From contig JAFCIZ010000007.1 of NCBI GenBank assembly GCA_017871115.1, positions 806,001 through 870,000 of the forward strand: a DNA stretch of 64,000 nucleotides. The letters are read 5' to 3'. Source of the DNA: Cunninghamella blakesleeana. Taxonomy: Eukaryota; Mucoromycota; Mucoromycetes; Mucorales; Cunninghamellaceae. This document shows, one piece after another, positions 11,916 to 23,328 of this stretch. The position numbers and the translations under genes are program-made. The notes below the pieces were generated by a model. It did not search any database, was not told where the DNA came from, and was given only the letters and a program-made list of their open reading frames with translations. Position 1 is the stretch's first letter. Every line of letters begins with the position of its first letter.

Positions 11916-12920
11916 TTATTTGTTTATTTCATTTTCAGGATGTGAGTATGCTCGAGCAACGAATTTATTGTGTCTGCCTATAGCAACTGTATTGAAGAAT
12001 ATATATAATATCTATTAGATGAAATCAAATAAATTTTTTTAAAAAAAAAATACGTACCTAATCTATCGCCAGATGAAATTTGGACAGATGTAAACGCTAA
12101 GGTTTTTCCTAGTTTATCGCAAGTAGCATCCTAATATAACCATAGAGTTAATTTTAAATTCTGATCGTATCTTTTTTTTTTCTTTGTCATATATCTATTT
12201 TTATTTTATTACCACAGTTACAATTTCACCTTCTTTTGCGCCAGAAATATAACTAATATTAATATCGGTGCTAATTCCAGTAGCGAACATGCCTTTAGAA
12301 GCTAATGCAAGAGATCCACCAATATCAACCTACAAGGATATCGAAAAATAAAATAAAAATACGAATAAAAGCTATATGTATATTCTATATGTTTATCTGC
12401 CCATCTATTTATTTATTTTGTAGAGTATTTATTACGACTGTAGCTAATAATCCACCGTGTACTGTTTCAAGACGATTCTATTATTATTGTTATTAATATT
12501 ATTAGAGAAAAAATAGATGATATATTGTTTATCTTATTTTATGTTATTTCTTACCAAGTGTTGTTTTTCCACTTTAAATTCGGCCCGAACGCGGCCTTCT
12601 TCAGAGTTCACTACACGAAGCTAATAATAATATTTTTTTAAACACAAATATTTATATTATTAAACCACACCTGTCATATTTTTTTATATTTTAAATTTTT
12701 TTACCCCTGGAAGAACATGAGAATCGTATCCACCATGTGATTGAAAGCTCTATAGTATATAAAGAACATGATAGTTTATTATTATTATAGCTATGACTTG
12801 TATATAGATTTATAAAAATAGTATAAAGTAAAAATAAAATAACGATAATAAAAATATTATTATTACTCGAAGAACTTTATGAACAAGATATGGGGATCTT
12901 AATATGGTTGAAGGAAGCAT
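11916..12920 (-). CDS. Hotdog-fold acyl-CoA thioesterase, ACOT13/THEM2-like
   Basis: Seven exons: 12867-12920, 12705-12749, 12555-12620, 12436-12477, 12213-12329, 12058-12130, 11916-11986 (468 nt, 155 aa). The central segment NRLETVHGGLLATVVD aligns with the catalytic region of human THEM2; the equivalents of its Asn50 and Asp65 are N56 and D71, and the HGG motif is present. DINISYISGAK and LGKTLAFTSVQ follow the same family. These PaaI-type enzymes hydrolyse medium- and long-chain acyl-CoA and commonly act as tetramers, often in mitochondria. The N-terminus (MLPSTILRSPYLVHKVLR) is basic and hydroxylated, with no acidic residues, and could target mitochondria. Introns are short and some exons very small (42-73 nt). 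Confidence 0.9.
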
Positions 12921-13106
12921 TTTTTTATTTTTTTTCACAAGACTGTTTGAGATATAAAAAGAAAAGAAAGGGAAAAGATTTAACCAAAAGATATTTTTTT
13001 ATAAAATTAATTTAAAAGCCCACCACTGCCGAAAAAGGCAAGTATTTTTTTAAATGAAATTAAAGTTGATTAATATTTCAGTTTATATAGTAATATTATT
13101 TTATTA

Positions 13107-13937
13107 TTATTCATCATCATCAGTGGCAAGAATAGATCCAGATCTTTTCTTTTTTCGTAAAGGGTCGTTAGCAGATAATTTTAATTTACGTTTTTTATCT
13201 TTTCTATTTGATAAGGAACTTGAGCTTAGAGACCGATCATCTTGGCTAGATTCTTGATCTTCTTTTTGTGCCAATGCCTGGATTTTTTTTTAAAAGGATG
13301 AATATAAAATATAAGAGAGTTTTTTTTTTTAGTATAGATGTTGGGTAGAAAAGGAACATTTCTATTATTATTTAATACCTTTTGATATGTTGAAGAAGAA
13401 AGTGAAAATAATCTATCCAATTCTGTAAATTTTTGTTTTCTTCTATCAGGCCTACTTGATAAATAACCATCAAATCCACGAATAATATTTCCATTTTGTT
13501 GCGTATCTTCTAAATAGGATCCTTCAAATAAATATATAGAATGTTCTAAATTAATCTATAATAAATACATGAATATATAATAAATGTATAGAAATATATA
13601 AGTATATATAGCGATTAATATAATCTATTTTATTGTATATATGTATACATAAGAACTATATTTTGTTATATATTACTAGGTTGGTATCTACTTGTTTTTT
13701 ACGTGCTAATAAAGCTTGTAGTTCTAATTTTGTCTCTTCATACTTTTGTCGTGTCACTTGAGGGGGCTCAGTAGCTGCTATTGTGTCTGAGTGTTGTGAT
13801 GTCTTTAATAAAAGTAAATAAAGATTAGTTATCAATTTAAAAAATATCAATAAAATAATTATATTAATTATTAAAAGCGATTTATTTTATTTTTCCTAAT
13901 CACTTACTGACACTTCATCTTTCCTAGATTCTGGCAT
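13107..13937 (-). CDS. EAF6: NuA4 histone acetyltransferase subunit Eaf6
   Basis: Four exons: 13908-13937, 13677-13802, 13379-13555, 13107-13277 (504 nt, 167 aa). A predicted coiled coil (about residues 22-60, [19 protein letters not shown]) leads into the Eaf6 signature at residues 59-84 (SYLEDT, then [11 protein letters not shown]). The C-terminal third is basic ([15 protein letters not shown]) and probably nuclear localising, ending in DDDE. Eaf6/MEAF6 is a small subunit shared by NuA4 and NuA3-type (MOZ/MORF or HBO1 in animals) acetyltransferases. Its start is 393 bp from that of the divergent reductase-acyltransferase gene. Confidence 0.92.
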
Positions 13938-14330
13938 ATTTTATTTATATTTATATATAGATATATATTTTAAAAATAGTTAGGAAATAAAAAAGAGAAG
14001 GCTTTAAAAAAAAATAGCCAGCTGAGTTTTTTTAATTTTTTTTTAAAGGCTGCCAATTTTTTTTTTACCTTTTTCTTCGTTTTTTCCTTCTCCTTTTCAT
14101 TATTTTAGTTTTATTTTAATTTAAAGGTACTGACAAAAAGTTATTATACACATATAGAAATAAATAATTACATATAAATGCATATGCAAGCAAAATTATC
14201 TAAATTTGTCTTTATATAGTATGTTATTATTATTATTAAATTGACTTAATGATACCTTTTTTTTTTTGCTCTATATTGTTTTATTTTATTTTATTTTGGT
14301 TTTTTATTTAAACTTTAAAAGTGGGCTAAG
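13938..14330. promoter_or_regulatory. Bidirectional promoter region, EAF6 / FAR-acyltransferase
   Basis: A 393-bp divergent spacer. Near 14003-14060 it has GGCT/AGCC islets next to T and A runs (AAGGCTTT and AAAGGCTGCC), resembling the GC islets in other spacers of this window. No consensus factor site can be named. Confidence 0.4.
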
Positions 14331-15526
14331 ATGTCGTTATCATCGCCGGATGAAAGTAATGTACCTATCATAGAAAAAGAAGACCTCACCTCAGATAGCG
14401 AACATGATTTACCAAGTATTGTTATTAGCAATGAAGAAGGAGAAACAAATAACGTTGATAATTCAACTATAGCAACACCTACACCTGATATTATTAGTGA
14501 TTTTTCGTCTTCTTCTTCTACTGCTTCTTCAGATTCTGAAACAACAGCAACAAAAAATGAAGTATCTGTTATTGTTCCTGAAGTAAAAAATGAACAACAG
14601 CAGATAACCGATTCAGTAACGGATACCTCAAGCTCTTCAGTTACTTCTTCAACTTCTTCTCCTCCTCTACCAACACCTATATCAGCAGCAGAACCACCTC
14701 TTTCTACCGACAATAATGAAAAGGATACCCCCTCTTCTACTTCTTCTTCTTCTAATACCACTACTTTCAACGTTCAACTTAATGGACCAGTATCAAAATA
14801 TTATAAGGGTAAAAATATCCTTCTCACCGGAGCAACTGGTTTTGTAGGAAAAGCAGTACTTTGGAAGTTAATACATTCTTTGGGTGATAGTATTGGAAAA
14901 ATTTATATTTTAGTGCGTAACGGAAATACAAAAAGAAGTAAAATGGGTAGACCAAATGACCGTCTTAAAAATGAAATACTAAACAACAAAGTAATAATAT
15001 ATTAATAATAATGATAATATGTACAAAAAGATATGAATATCTTGTTTGGATCAAACTTAATAATTAATCATTTTGTCTTTTTTTTTTAAAAAAAATATAA
15101 TAGGCATTTACAACTCTTCGCCATAAAATTGGAGAATCCATATTTGATAACATTATTCAAAACAAAGTCGTTCCAATTGGTGGTGACATTATTTCTCCTG
15201 ATCTCTCCATGTCATTTGAAGATCGTGAATTGGTCGTTGAAAATGTACATGTTGTTCTCCATTGTGCTGCAACTTTAGACTATCATGAACGATTAGATCT
15301 AGCGTTAGAGGTAATAATCATTCAAATTAACACTCATATTACTTAATGATTTATCCTGTATATTAACCTTTTCCTTTGTTTTTCTTATACGTAGACTAAT
15401 ACTTTGGGAACTTTACGTTTGATGGATTTGGCAGATGAATGTGTTCAAATGGGTAATTTTATGTTAATTTATTTTTTGAAAAAATAAAAAAAGAAAACCA
15501 TACTATATACTTTTATATTTATATCA

Positions 15527-15558
<32 letters not shown>

Positions 15559-18500
15559 TGTTTTATTTGTATAGAATCCTTTGTACACGTCTCTTTGGCT
15601 TATATTAACCCTAACTCCCCTGATGGACATATACAAGAACGAGTTTACCCAATGGAACTTGGTGATCCTGAAGAACTCCTTAAAGAAATAGTTGGATTAG
15701 AACTTCAAGGTATATATATTATAATATATCGTTGTATTTATATAATAGTATATTTAATTTATTATTTGTTAAATTTATTTCAATTCTAGATATACCAAAA
15801 ATGACACAACGTATACTACAATATTATCCAAACACTTATACTTTTACCAAGTCTTTAACAGAATATTTAATATTGAAGCGTGTAGATTATAATCGTGTTG
15901 AAGAAATACAAGGAGGAAAAGCACAATGGCCAGTATCAATAGTTCGTGCTACACAAGTTGGAGCAGGTGCAATTGAACCACTCCCTGGATGGGTAATAAA
16001 TAACAAATAATAGACAAGTAAATAATCGATCAACATGCTTTTATTCATTTAATTATTTAATAATGCCATTTATCTATATTTTATTTTTTTAAAATAAAAC
16101 GGCAATCTATAGGTTGATGGTGTAACTGGTATGAACGGGATGGTATTTTTAATGGGTCATGGTATTCAAGTTTTACAACCAGATGTTGGTAATAATTTAG
16201 CTGACATTGTTCCTGTGGATTATTTATCTCGAGTAATTATTGGAAGTCCTGTTTTTAATTCTCCACCTGGCGTTAAGTTTGTTTTACCATACAATGAAAT
16301 TTTAAAAGAAGGGGATAGCACAAATCAATATAAACGTCAAGATATTCAATATTTCCCAACCATCTATCAAGTATCCGCTACAAATATGCAGCGTGTCACA
16401 TGGAAACAAATATATGAATTCATACGTCATTATTGGAATAGAAATACCAAGATTAATCTTCCACCAAGTGATCAATACTTTGTGTCCAACAAATCCTTAT
16501 TTAAAACACGACTCTTCATGAAATATCAACTCCCTCAATCATTAAGTTCAATTACTTCATCCATTACAAGCAATAATTCCATCACAAATGTTTTTGGTGG
16601 TAATAATAGAATGGAAGTTAATGCAATCAATCGTACCGTTGAAGTTGCCTCAAAAGTCGTAGAAGCTAATCAACCCTTTTTAAGACACCAATGGATATTT
16701 GAGCATGATAATGTATATAAATTAGAATCTTACTTGGAAACGGATCCTCAATTTAGACTTTCTGATTTTTATGCCGCTGGGTTTGATTGGGATACATATA
16801 TGACCAATTTCAGTTATGGTGCTCATGTCTTCCTCTCTCAAGCTCCTATCGGTGTTCGAAACCTTGCTTTACCAGCTGAATGGGATTGCGCTCTTTTTTC
16901 AAAAGTACCTCTTGTTCGTCATTCCATTATTGACCAGCAAATCGAATCAGTCGTGTTTAGTTTAGCAGATATTCAAAAGAGAACAGATCGTATGTTATCA
17001 CAAATCATTACATCTTTGGAACAACCTACTATGGCTCAATTAAGTACATTGACTGGTGTCATTGATAAAAAATTGTCAGAAGATTGGATTGCTGATTTTG
17101 ATGCAAGTTTAGATGATTGGTGCCATGACGATTCTGGTATTTTAACTGATGGAAAACATGCTGCTGATTTAGGTCGTTGGGTAACGCGAATTGGTGATCA
17201 TGATGAAGCTATTAAGATTGTTGTCCTTAATGATATTCGAGTTGGAACAAGTATTCGTCAGGTAAAATAAACAGATAAATAAAATAAATAGAGTAACAGC
17301 AATAAATCAATACACACGCATATAAATACGTTAATATCAATAAATTAATTCACTTTTGATTTTTTCATATTATTTTTTATATTAATTTCCATATATACAT
17401 ATATTCATAGATTATTGAAAGTTCTGGAGTCCCACAACAAACTGTAGTTGGTGAAGCATTGAAAATTATACAAAGAATGCGAGAGCGTACTCAACTTGCA
17501 TATGTTTGGTTTGCTGGTGCTTTCTTGGATTCTCTTTTCAAACGTCTTTTTGGGTGTATTCGATTAAGGGATGAAGATATATTAAAGGTAAATTAAATAA
17601 ATACTTAAATTAACTTGACGATCATATTGATTTAATTGGTTTTTTAAATTTTATTTCTATTCCTATTTTTATTTTTTAAATAAATTAGTTAAAAGAACAA
17701 ATCAAAGGGAAGAATGTGGTTTATATCCCAGTATCCAAGACATTATTGGATCAACTTCTTGTATGGTATATTTGTCTTCGTTATCATTTGCCTGTACCCG
17801 CAATTTTATGTGATGAAGGTAAATTATATAGTTTTAAATAATAATATAATAGCATAGTGTTATAATGGTTTCTTTTTTATGTTTTCTAATTTTTTATTTT
17901 CTTTTCGTACTCATTTTTAGCTTTGGCATTGCTTGGTCCAATATCAGATATTCTTCGTATTGCAGGTGCTTACTTTATACGACGTGACAAGTCTACTCGT
18001 TCACCACTAAATACAGCTGTTGCAGCAGCCTACACAGAAACCCTTTTACATGAACATGGTGCATTATCCTTATTAATCGAAAGGGCAAGATCTCGTACTG
18101 GTAGGATTCAAGCTATATATGATGATGGTGTGTTGGATATGATTGTAGATGCAACATTAGAGAGAAATCAACAACCTGTAAAAAATGTTATGCAATCACC
18201 TCCTGCTTCACCTGCTCCCTCTGTCGATGGATTTTCAATTCATTCGACCTCTTCATTAAATGGCAATGGAAAGGGGACAGCTATTGTGCCTATCCATATT
18301 TCTTATGAAAAGATTCCTGATTTACGTATGCTTATTGATCAAGTATTGGATCAAAAATCAAAGGAGGCTAAAATGGATCCTCCCGCTTCACTTGATGGCT
18401 CACCTAATTTATCAACTAACAATAATGCTAATGTCAATAATGCAACACGATTATCAAGATCAACTTCCTTTTTAAGACCAAGTGCTACCGTTGCTGGGCG

Positions 18501-20205
18501 TGCTGCTAATAAAGAAAGTGGTACTGTGGAAAATGGAAAATACGGTCGAGTCTATGTAGGTATTGGTGAAGTAATTGATGTTGACAATGCTGCTGAGGAA
18601 GTATTGAGTCAAATAGAAAATGCAGAAAGGTAAATGGTTTATATATATACATAGATATAATTAGCAATTTAATATACTACAGTGTATATACTAAAATACA
18701 GGGATATGAATGAACTATTCAATATATATTTATTATTTTATTTGTTTTTATTTTATTTTATAGTATAACACTGAGTGAAAAGCATGCTAAGATTGCAGAA
18801 CACATAGCAAAATCAGTCCAACTTCAACAACATATATCAACTATTATTAGCCCTGTTTCGGTTATTGCAGCAATTATACTTTTTGGACGTACTAGTAACG
18901 GATTATCTCTTGGAAAAATCAATGGTCATGCAGAGTGGTTACGAAACGAAATTATTGACAAAGGAATGTCAATTGATTGGCACAGTAAGTTTTATACAAG
19001 TGTTTGTTTTTATATATTATATAACATATAAATATAAATATACAATAATCTTTTTTATTTTTTATCCTTTTATTACTATTATTATTATGTTAGACGGCGA
19101 AGATGCAGACACAATTGTGGCCTATTCATTAAGTTTGTTGGATGTACGAAACAATATTATTATTGAAGGAAATAAACGTGTTTCTGAAAATACTGTTATT
19201 CGAGTGGTTGATCATGCTGATAATGTTATGAATTTATCATATATGGCTAACCAGGTAATGCTTTTTATATTATTTAGCCTTATTTTATTTTTTTTAAATG
19301 ATAATAATAATAATATTGATATATATATATATATATATTATAAAATAGAACATGACAATAACATTAATATACTATTATTTAATAGATCATAGAAACCTTT
19401 TTACCTGAAGCTATTTTCTCTGTTGTATACTTGGCTTATGGTCCTCAAGTTTTATTATCTAAAAATAATCTTTTCAGTAAATTTATGTTTTTGGTGAAGT
19501 TACTTAAGGATGAATTTATTTATACGTGGGATCCTGAAAAAGTAAGTATTCGTATAATTTTATATAATATATGTATATATATATATAATTAAAGAGTAAA
19601 TGCTAAAGACTGATTTATCTATTTTATACGTATTATTATTTCTATTTAAGACATTTGAAAAATTGTTACAATGGTTCTGTAATAAAGGATTTTTATCATT
19701 AAAAGAAGATCATCAATATCAAAAATTAGCAATGAAAGAAACAGATCATAAAGACTATTCAAGAATATGCTTATTCTCTTCATTCCTATACCCAACTTTG
19801 GATGCTTACTGGATTACTTCATGTTCCTTGTCAGCCCTTCGTGATTTACCATATATACCTCGTAAAATAGTGCCTGTTTTATCTCAATGGATTGCTGCTC
19901 ATTTAATCAGTGGCCGAAGAACAGTTTATCGTGAAGTATTGTCAACTGAAGCAAGTCAAAATGCTGTAGATAATTTCATGGCTATTGGATTCATTGATGC
20001 AGTTCACCCGAAAACAAAACTTTCTCCAGATGCTCAGATTTTATTATTGGAACTTGGTATTAAAACAAATGAAGATTTGGTCATGGTGGCAAATAGAGAT
20101 GCTTTAGTTAAAAATGATGAACCTGAAAAGGTAAATAATACATATATATAAATAATAAGAATAATATTAAAATATTCAAATGAGTAATTATTAATCAGTA
20201 TATTC

Positions 20206-20253
<48 letters not shown>

Positions 20254-20631
20254 TATTTGTATATTAAATGATAGGAAAATAATGATCAAAAGATAGATAT
20301 CTTGTCACATTTATCAGATATTGCCTCCTTATGTCATGAAATTGAAAAATACAGATTTGGTGCAGGGGATGCTCAATTATTAGGTTTACGCCAAAATGCA
20401 CAAGTCTTTGATAAATGTCAAAATCAAATTCGAAGTATATTACGAGCTGAACAAAGTTATGCAACGCAGCATGGTATGAAATTAATCCGTGATGAAGATC
20501 AAATGATCCAACTAGTTTATTCATTAAAAGCATCTGCTAATGTAGCATTGACTGATGGTGTAGGAAGTGGAAGAAACCCAAGACGAGTATCTGAAGCGTA
20601 TAATCTTAAATCATCATATCAAGAAAAATAA
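14331..20631 (+). CDS. Fatty acyl-CoA reductase fused to GNPAT/PlsB-type glycerolipid acyltransferase
   Basis: Fourteen exons: 14331-14990, 15104-15310, 15395-15452, 15575-15709, 15790-15992, 16113-17261, 17411-17587, 17689-17818, 17921-18629, 18764-18984, 19094-19254, 19386-19541, 19651-20130, 20275-20631; 4803 nt, 1600 aa. Residues 1-155 are a Ser/Thr/Glu-rich disordered leader. Residues about 160-470 form an extended-SDR reductase: TGATGFVG (166-173) binds NADPH, and YTFTK (Y370, K374) is the catalytic pair, as in male-sterility/FAR enzymes that reduce acyl-CoA to alcohol. Residues about 864-1080 match GNPAT/PlsB: GAYFIRRD (922-929), ERARSRTGR (960-968), VPIHISYEKI. The motif I His-Arg is Ser-Lys (S879, K880; D884 kept) and the motif III Gly is Arg, so acylation activity is doubtful. 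In animals FAR1 and GNPAT both serve ether-lipid synthesis in peroxisomes. No PTS1 ends this protein. Confidence 0.88.
20205..20250. repeat. (AT)n microsatellite in last intron of the FAR-acyltransferase gene
   Basis: About 22 uninterrupted AT units fill much of the 144-nt last intron (20131-20274). Likely length-variable between strains. Confidence 0.85.
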
Positions 20632-20924
20632 TGTATATTTATATAGTATTAAAAAATAAAGAATAAAAAATAAAAAATATTTTTTTTACTGTTATTATTT
20701 CCTTTATTTTTAAAAAAAAATTATATTAAGATTTATTTATATGGTATTTAAAAATAAAAAAGTACATGTATATATATATATGTACTGTTATATTTTTCTT
20801 ATTTTTTAAAATAAATAAATAAATAAACAATTGTATTATTTTTGATATATTATCAATTTATTTATATTCACGCTTATATATACAATGTATTCATTTTATA
20901 GAATATTTCTCTATATTGTTGTGT

Positions 20925-22950
20925 TTATTGAATATCTTTTAATAAACCATGTTCATCCAATTTTTTAAATAATGCATTGATAAATGGTATATAGTCATGC
21001 TGATTACGTTTAATAAATTTTTTTGTCTAAAAAAAATATAAAGCAAAAGTAAATAGAAGTTAGATCATTATTCTTTTTAAATTTTAATCTACATGTATTT
21101 TATAAATATATTCTTTTCTGTATTGTTCTATTTCTTACATCATAGTCATCGGTATTGTTTAGTACTGAATTTTTTTTTGATTGTTCTGCTGAAGATTCCA
21201 GTCCTTTACGAGCAATACTTTGTAACATTAATAAACTACTTTTTCGTTTGGCCAATTCTATTTCTTTAAAAGTTTTTGTAATATATTCTTCATGTTCATC
21301 TTCTTTTAAGGTATCGGCATTATTCATGATATCAATATAAATATCTGTAAGTGGATCTGTTTCGTCTCCACCATATTCGGACCTTAATAAATTATTTGAT
21401 TTTAATAATAGGCTTTCAAAAAATATATTTTTAGATGATTTCGCTATTGATGCTGTTGGCGTTGGAGCAGTTGGTGGTGGTATAGATTGTTTTTGTGATT
21501 TCAAAACTATTAAAATATTAAATTCAAGAGTATCAGATCTATAAAAATTAAAAGAAAATAAATAAATAAATATATGAAATAATCAATATAATTAATGGTG
21601 TTTTTAATGATGATTTTATTTCTATTATTGGTTATTAAAAATACTTACTCTTCCATTCGTGATTTAATAATATTGTATACATTCTTCAACCATCCTTCAT
21701 TATTCTTAAGACCTAAACCAATGGTTTTTTTAATTTTGTATTTTCTTTTTAGTAAATTGTATACATATATTATCATTTTTTTTAGCAATTATTATTACCA
21801 TAATTAACTGGTGTTTTATTATAACCGTCAAGCTCCCATACGTCATCTTTGAAAGGAATGAATGCCGTGTAATGGTAATCATTTTCAGATTGTACATGAC
21901 GTTTTTTGCTTTTTCGCCCAGTATATACATCGTTATATCCTGGATAGTTAAGAGCTGTAATTTTAGATTCTAATCTAAATAATAACGAAAAAAAATAAAA
22001 TAGTAAAAAATACAGATAATATATCAATACAACCCAGCAACTAAATGGTAATCTATCTTTTTTTCCACTTACGATCCAAAAGTGTTATGAGTTTCTTTTA
22101 AAAATTCGCTGTTGGCGATGGCTAAACCGCAATCCTGAAATAAATATATGTAAAAATAAAAATAGTAATCAGATCAGATCATTTATTACTATAATAATTA
22201 ATAATAATAACAGTATTAGTAAAATGAGTAAGTCAATGATATAGTAACTTACTACTGAATTAAATCCTTTGGTAAACTTCTTAAATTCACGTAATTTTTC
22301 CCCAATGTTTACTTTATTGTCTTCAATATTTAATAAAACGCCCAGTAAAGCTGAAGTTGCACACACATTTACGACAACCTATATATAAAGTTATATATTT
22401 AATTATTAGTTTAACTATAGTTATAATCTTTTATTTTATTCCATTTTTTATAAATAAATCAGATATAACAATCTACCTGACTTGAAAAGAACATGGAGTC
22501 TATTTCTGGATTCTCGACTTCAATAGCGGTTGGAGTTTCTGCTAAAACAGAAGAAAAAATAACGCCATAAGCTTGCCTTAATTAATATTAAAGAAAAAGA
22601 AAAAAAGTGTTGTGTATAAGTAAATAATAATAATAATATCAATGCCATGTATGTTAATTTTAGATAGAAAATATTATGATATTACATACTCTTGAATGAT
22701 ATTAAATTCTTCAATATCAAATATTTCTCGTATGTCAAGATCTTTTGCACCATACATTCGTATCATACTATTAAATATACCTATTATTAATATTATTATA
22801 TCAGAAGGCGTTCTTTATTCCTTTTCTTTCCTTTTCTTTTTTTACTTTAAGTATTTTTTTATAAAGTAAAAGTTTTAGCTTACTTGGACTACTTTCTATT
22901 AAAGACCAAGGTGGACTTAGCGATTTTTGAACAAATTCATATTCCTTCAT
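20925..22950 (-). CDS. Ubiquitin C-terminal hydrolase, UCH37/UCHL5 family
   Basis: Nine exons: 22884-22950, 22690-22780, 22477-22576, 22253-22378, 22073-22134, 21799-21974, 21649-21712, 21139-21538, 20925-21026 (1188 nt, 395 aa). The UCH domain starts at WSLIESSP (residue 15). Catalytic residues are visible: Q86 (oxyanion), C92 in VNVCATSALL, H183 in DYHYTAFIP and D198 in WELDG. The C-terminal helical extension ends KRNQHDYIPFINALFKKLDEH, the ULD-like tail by which UCHL5 binds Rpn13/Adrm1 on the 26S proteasome. It trims ubiquitin chains on proteasome substrates and also associates with INO80 in animals. Relative to human UCHL5 there is a basic insert (GRKSKKRHV, 168-176) before the catalytic His and a Pro/Thr-rich linker. 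Start codons of this gene and the Pan1-like gene are 378 bp apart. Confidence 0.93.
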
Positions 22951-23328
22951 TTATTTAAATATAATTTGAGCTACAATAGTATTATGTGTTATCAATTATA
23001 AAAAGGAAGAAAAAAATAAAATAAGATTATTATCAACCTATATTTCACTCATTTTTTTTATAAATAGCTGTAACATTACCTTGAAAGAAAGTAGTTAGAA
23101 ACTAACAGAGAATAGATAAAAAGGAAAAGAGTAAAAATAAAGATAAATACCTTTTTTTAAAAAAAGGGAAATCGGAATTTAAAATATTTGGACCGAAAAG
23201 TTTACAAAAATTCTCGATAAAAGGAAGGTGCCAACGAGCCTTAATTAAATTTTTCTATTTCTTTTACCTTTTTTTTGCTTTTTATTACTATTAATATATT
23301 TATTATTATTTAATACTTAATTTTATAC
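22951..23328. promoter_or_regulatory. Bidirectional promoter region, UCHL5 / Pan1-like gene
   Basis: A 378-bp divergent spacer. Its centre (about 23168-23205) holds short GC islets around ATTTAAAATATTTGG, similar to the elements upstream of other genes here. No named factor site. Confidence 0.4.

Noticed and set aside
14315..14770. 151-codon open frame antisense to the first FAR-acyltransferase exon
   Set aside because: It is the mirror of the Ser/Thr-rich leader; the plus-strand frame continues through splice sites into a recognised enzyme.
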